A DNA stretch of 64,000 nucleotides from Chondrilla cf. caribensis (taxonomy: Eukaryota; Porifera; Demospongiae; Chondrillida; Chondrillidae): the NCBI GenBank assembly GCA_964020155.1, contig OZ026565.1:3028553-3092552 (forward strand), written 5' to 3'. Shown here piece by piece: positions 58,913 to 64,000 of this stretch. Position 1 is the first letter of the stretch. Every line of letters begins with the position of its first letter. A program made the position numbers and the translations under genes. The notes under the pieces were generated by a model. It had not been told where the DNA came from, made no database searches, and saw nothing but the letters and a program-made list of their open reading frames with translations.

Positions 58913-60024
58913 GAATGTACAGTGTGCACAGTATTGAAGTGTAAACAGCATGTACAGGTGTGTATGTACACATGCAAGTATACGTACAATCTCAAAAGAG
59001 CAACATTCCTCCATCATATCAACCCTATATGTGTGAGCATAATTCACGAATCCACTGTATGCTAAGCAAAGAGCTACGTATATGTGCAATAAAATTCATA
59101 TCTAATATGTACAAATGTATTTGGGGATATCACATACATAGCTATTACACACAAACCAAGTTGTTTGAAAAATATTTAGCTGCAAATTGATTTACCATTG
59201 CTAGCATTTCGACATGAGTACAACACTTGATACAACAGCAAAGAGCCTACAAGAATTCAATCAAACTGATACGGTGTTACGTCATATGCCCTAGGTCACG
59301 GTGCAGTCGATGTGTGCCACACACACAAAAGAGTACAGGTTTCAATTCGTATTGGTACCGACAGTACGTGACTACACATACATAAATCAAACTATTCATT
59401 GATTGAATGAAAGGAATAGTGTTGTGATTCTGCTGATCGAAATTTTCAAATCAATTATCATTGTACAGTAACTGATTGATTAATCGATTAAAGTGGTGAA
59501 AGTACCCAAGTGATCATAGCCAGAAATCACCATTTATTAGACTGCATAGTTGTCTGATAGAATTGGTGGAGAGTCTTGACAGTCACTATTCATAATATAT
59601 ATAATAATGATAATATAATTCAGGCACTCTCAAAGTACAAAGCTAACTCATCAACTGGAAGCTGTAGGTTTGAAGTTGGGAGGGATTCCTGTATACTTCC
59701 TGCTATTACTCGATCACTTTCACTACTAATGATGATTGAATTTGAAGTAAAAATTGATCAATTAATTATTCCAACACGAGTAAGTAGTGTACATAGGAAA
59801 TGTATGAAGTACTGAAAATGAAATATGTCATCTGTGATGTAGCAACTGGATTCCATATTGTAACATAATACCGTACAGGGCCTCCAACGAAGAATAGAGT
59901 ACATACGCATGTGATATGTCATTATACAAGAGAAAGCACCACGTGTCATAGTGAATTCAACGAAATCATAGTGACAAAGAGAGATTCGTGTTGAACACAA
60001 AGTATGTACAATAATACATACATA
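58913..60024. other. Intergenic, nothing recognised
   Basis: No exon-like or repetitive structure recognised. Confidence 0.4.
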
Positions 60025-60234
60025 CTGTATAGCGAGAAATTTTCACCGGACAAAATTTTCAGGGATTTCGTGGTTGGTCTAACATCTGCGAAAATAAAAT
60101 CCGCGAATAAGGCATTTTTGTTGTTCCATTCCATGACTATGACCATGCAACATCCGCAAAAATTTTATCTGCAAAATTTCATTTTTTTGGAGCCATCTGC
60201 AAAATTTTGTCCCACAAAATTTCCCGCTATACGG
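60025..60234. mobile_element. 210-bp MITE with CYGTATAGCG ends
   Basis: Left CTGTATAGCGAGAAATTTTC and right, in reverse, CCGTATAGCGGGAAATTTTG; about 26 of 30 terminal positions match. TA flanks both ends (60023-60024, 60235-60236). The interior repeats AAAATTTT/CCGCGAA-type motifs. The ends resemble the CCGTATA ends of the MITE at 13703-14027. Confidence 0.82.
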
Positions 60235-62852
60235 TATGTATGTACATTTATTGATAATATTGTTTCAATAAGTATATTCAATTAGCGAACTTTGAATTTC
60301 CAGGTGATGTGGATGTATAAATACCATATATGGCAATAAGGTTTCAAGCTGTTTTGGCTAACCATTTACTCAATGACAAAAACACCCTTCAATCAGAACC
60401 TAGCAACGATGACGAAATTAACAACCAGCTCAGCAAAATACTATTTTATGTTGGTCAGCAAAGGTCCACACGAAATCCTAAAACTCCTCCCGCACCTAGT
60501 AACCTGTAACCATGATGTAATTGAAAATTCGCAAACCCTCCCAATATTGCATGGCTTTGTTTGGATGAACAACACAACACTGGGGTGATTGATACAATGT
60601 CATCCGTCATGAATGATCACCAATGGTTCTGATAAAGATGGCATCGGCCTATTGGCTTATTGGCCAGTCATACTGGTATTGTCCATGATAATAATTATTA
60701 TTGCCACTGGTAGTGAATTTAACAAGAACGTACATGTTCAATTTACTGTCACAGGCAGTTGCCACTTTCCTTTGAGTTTACTATGGTTTGAGAATGGAGA
60801 AGACAATAATGCTCATTATGGGTTATTTTGAAGTCACCGAATTAGGACTCCGATTTCGTTATAGTGATACAATACAGTATTTTAGGCTTTTCATGGGAGT
60901 AAATCCAACAACTCCTATGTTGTTGCTAGGTGCTAATTGAAGGTGGTTTTTTGCTATAGGTTGGACCAGCTAACAATATTGGCCCGCAGCAGCCCTATTG
61001 ACCAGTAATCAGAACATGCATAGGTTAAATTCTGTACATCAGTACATCACTATTCTAAGATTTAAAATAATGTGCTAATGCAACATGTCACGTGAATATC
61101 ATTTCTGCAAAATGCACAGTACATGTACGTTGAGGATGGTTTTTAAGAAGACCATTCACACTGACACAGAGATGAATGGTCTTCCAGTATTCCGTACATA
61201 CAGAGAAACCTTGACTTTTTAACAATTTCTGTCAAATAAAAATGATTTAAATTATAGACAATTTTCACATGTTTCACATACATACAATCCCTATATGGTG
61301 GCAGGGCTTCAAGCTGTGTTGGCTAGTCATAACCATTCCCCATAAAAATCATTTCCCCAAGCAACTCCTAGCAACCATGATATTTAATTAATCACCAAGT
61401 GCGCACAATGCATGCAGCCCTAACAGCGGAGTAGGTTCACAACCTGATACTAAACTGACAGGATGTTCATGAATTGTAACTCAATTTGTATCTACACACA
61501 TACATCATCCCACAGGTCATATTGGAGAAACACACACAATAATCTGCGAAGAAGGCTTCCGAGAAGAACCTTTGTGCGGAAAAGAAAACAACCAAATGGA
61601 AAGCTTCTGGTACTTGAAACGCAGGTGTAGGTCAACATTAACACCTGACACCTTTTGATCAATACAAAGCAGCCCTACCATTGGTGTAGGTTTGAGGGTC
61701 ATGCACCAAGATGAATGTTCTCCCATGACATGTAACCCTATTTGTATCCACCTCATTTTTCAGAACTTTTACAAAACATACAAAGCATACAGGGAAGATG
61801 GCTTCTGAAGCACCTCTCATCCGTCGTACATACGTCATACGTACGTCCGGACATTTAGGACGTATGTACATATGTACAGGCTAACATGATGGATGTGTAC
61901 CTGAAGTTGATCAGTTTAAAAAAGACAACAGATGACACGTATCGGTACATTTTCAAAGGCAATGATTTTACAGGTCAACTCAAATCTCCAATATAACTTT
62001 GATGTAAACACTGTGTACTTATAGCACATACGTACATATAGAATCAGTATACAGTGCTTGAAGGACAAGCCATAAAAATTACAATCTTTTTGAAAATGAT
62101 AACAATTTTTTTCTTGGAAAGTACTTTTCTTGTCATAGGATGGGTAGGATTATTGAGGTTCCCAATGTATAAACAATTGTATGCATGACACTTACTATAG
62201 CTGATATAAGAAGAGTTTATGTCTCAAAGGGGAAGACCTATATAGTAGAGGTGACCTCCATACTCCAACACACACTGAAACTACATACCATGCAGGTATG
62301 ACACTCCTGGTATGGGGATAGAGCGATAACAACTTGTTTGGATTATTTTCTACATTCCAAAGAAGCAAAACACTCGAAAATAGTCCTTATCTCTTTCCAA
62401 AGCATGCGTATTGGAAGGGTTCCTTCCAGAAAGTGTGTGACAGAAGAAACCATGGTTGTGGGAATCTAGGGAGGCTCACGAGGGGAAACACGGACGTATC
62501 ATTGTTATAGTAACTGCAGATCTTTTGAAGAGAGGTAGGAAAAAACTCTAAGGGGGTGTACACACGTACACATATGCAATATTGGAAGATGTCATCCAGT
62601 GTCACGCTGAATCTCATTATCGTCAGTAATACAAGCAAATCAATTAATTACAGGAAGCTATTAAATGAGAACATGCAACAGAAAGCTGCCCTTACCTCAT
62701 CACCTGCAACAATATCTCAATGGTTTGGACTGTGAATCTTGAGGTTGCCTGAAACGTGAAAAGCAATGTTACCACTCAAATCAAGTACGCATATTGGGTG
62801 ACTGTTTGTTTTATGAAATTTTGAGTGGCTTCCCACGTAAAACAGCAAACGT
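60235..62852. other. Intergenic, dispersed motifs only
   Basis: Diverged copies of the CTAGCAACCATGATG motif near 60395, 60500 and 61369, two of them preceded by TTTCAAGCTGT or CTTCAAGCTGT and TTGGCTA. A diverged internal repeat pairs about 61411-61500 with 61668-61755 (GCAGCCCTA ... CAATTTGTATCTAC). Open frames up to 83 codons (62387-62638, - strand) are unrecognised. Confidence 0.4.
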
Positions 62853-62900
62853 GTCACAACTTTGTCACCCTCTGGTACAAGGCGGTGACAAAGTTGTGAC
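62853..62900. repeat. Short perfect inverted repeat
   Basis: GTCACAACTTTGTCACC at 62853-62869 and its exact complement at 62884-62900, with a 14-nt spacer. The GTTGTGACAAG motif recurs once more just after. Confidence 0.85.
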
Positions 62901-63690
62901 AAGGTTGTGACAAGAGTATAGTCTATAGCCCGTACTAAATTGTGTTAGCCTGCATGTGAGCAAGGTTGTACGTACATGGTTGCCTACAATTTCAAATTAC
63001 ACCATTGGATACAAATCTGTACACAAGTTTGTACACATCTGTGCTATTTTCATGCACATTTCGGGTACATACGTATTTACACCCACTTAATTATATTCAG
63101 CCGTCCTAATCAATTAAACCGCCAATTCTCATGCAATAATAATACCAAGAATACAACTATGCATGCAATTCCCGGCACCAATATGACATAAATCAGAAAA
63201 AAAGTTCAAATTTAGACCTCCCACATACAGCTAGGAGACCAGATCGTGAGCTACAATGCTAGTATTCACAATTTCAGAATGTAAATTGAAAGGATGTGTT
63301 GCTTGCAAATGGCCGACTGAAGGAATAGCGGTAAGTGGTGAATGTAACGTAAAGTATATAAGAAAAAATGATCTTCTGGTAAAATGTAGACATGCTTGAC
63401 TCAAATGGATACTTCACATCACAAATGGTTAAACAGGTACCATTAATGCACATGTACTTGTATCCTGGTTGAGGGATAGATCAAAGGATTAACTGTGCGT
63501 ACATAAGCCATGTAAAACAGGTCAGTGATCCAGCACAGGTCACCAGACAGGTTTCATTGCTAGGATTATTTCCGTGAGAACAAGGCAGGGAATTAGTAAA
63601 CACATTTCTATTGCATATATTATGTTGTATTGAGAGATCTGTATATTTGCTGTATAAAGTGTCTATCATTCACCAACCCAAGATACAAGT

Positions 63691-63813
63691 TAGTTATATC
63701 CTGCCTAGGTGTGCTGCAGCAGATAAAGTGCTAACAGATTACCTCAGGCTTCACCCTTGGTAACCAATTAGCACTTTATATCTGCTGCAGCACACCTAAA
63801 CAGAATATAACTA
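63691..63813. mobile_element. ~123-bp hairpin MITE-like element
   Basis: Arms of about 45 bp (63691-63734 and 63768-63813). The core TAGGTGTGCTGCAGCAGAT pairs almost perfectly, the outer part TAGTTATATCCTG pairs with few mismatches, and the right arm has a 2-base insertion. The loop is about 33 nt. Family not identified. Confidence 0.75.
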
Positions 63814-64000
63814 TTACAAACGTCATGCTTAACAGGAAGAAATATCGAGTACGAATCTGTGATGTGTATCAATGTATCGAGGACACTACATGCACATTAG
63901 AAGTTGAATAATCCACTATTGATGTAAATACTAACTATAAGATCACACACATTTGACCATTAGATAACACATTCTAAACTATGAGATCACATATCCATCC

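Noticed and set aside
58556..59089. Several overlapping - strand open frames of 66-107 codons
   Set aside because: Mutually overlapping in different frames, no domain, and associated with an inverted repeat. Probably non-coding.
62387..62638. 83-codon - strand open frame
   Set aside because: Aromatic-rich, no domain, no splice-linked neighbours; consistent with chance in AT-rich DNA.

Overview
The window is genomic DNA from a multicellular animal: multi-exon genes with GT..AG introns, TATA-type promoters, long (CA)n/(GT)n runs, minisatellites, MITE-like elements and decayed retroelements. A non-vertebrate metazoan such as a demosponge or cnidarian fits best, but this is inference and no species can be named. 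No rRNA, tRNA, CRISPR or prokaryotic-style operon was seen.

Layout. (1) 1-8.6 kb is a macro-repeat. A module of [21-bp minisatellite, conserved spacer, (CA)-rich tract, in two cases followed by a ~570-bp spacer] is repeated four times, with palindromes and one MITE that entered a single copy. (2) 9.4-52.7 kb holds a tandem family of four related genes, all on the + strand: A 9554-17446, B 25647-31649, C 36957-44318 and D 48967-52715. A relic last exon of a fifth copy lies at 46.5 kb. (3) The intergenic parts (17.5-25.6, 31.7-36.9 and 44.3-48.8 kb) hold repeats, MITEs and retroelement remnants. (4) 52.7-64 kb has no gene I can support; it holds microsatellites, a tandem duplication, hairpins and one MITE.

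The genes. I assembled exons by hand from splice sites and from comparison between the copies. Every intron is phase 1 and nearly every internal exon is a multiple of three. Each product starts with a signal peptide, then a Cys-rich N-terminal domain. In A-C a TIL-like Cys module follows (CGxNRTC ... GPGCYC ... GYVLNATTGLC). Then come four to six repeats of about 95 residues that look like secreted beta-sandwich domains. Repeats are encoded by exon pairs, often separated by a 30-bp linker exon carrying one Cys. Predicted lengths are A 786, B 574, C 781 and D 520 residues. B lacks exons for two repeats; D lacks those repeats and the TIL-like part, and has one extra intron. I do not recognise a named family. 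The most likely role is a secreted or extracellular-matrix-like protein. The locus looks like a birth-and-death cluster whose copies differ by whole-exon loss.

Because the copies serve as one another's unoccupied sites, several insertions can be placed in relative time: the MITE at 3792-4282, the MITE at 13703-14027, the ~750-bp insertion in B intron 1 and the repeat in C intron 17.
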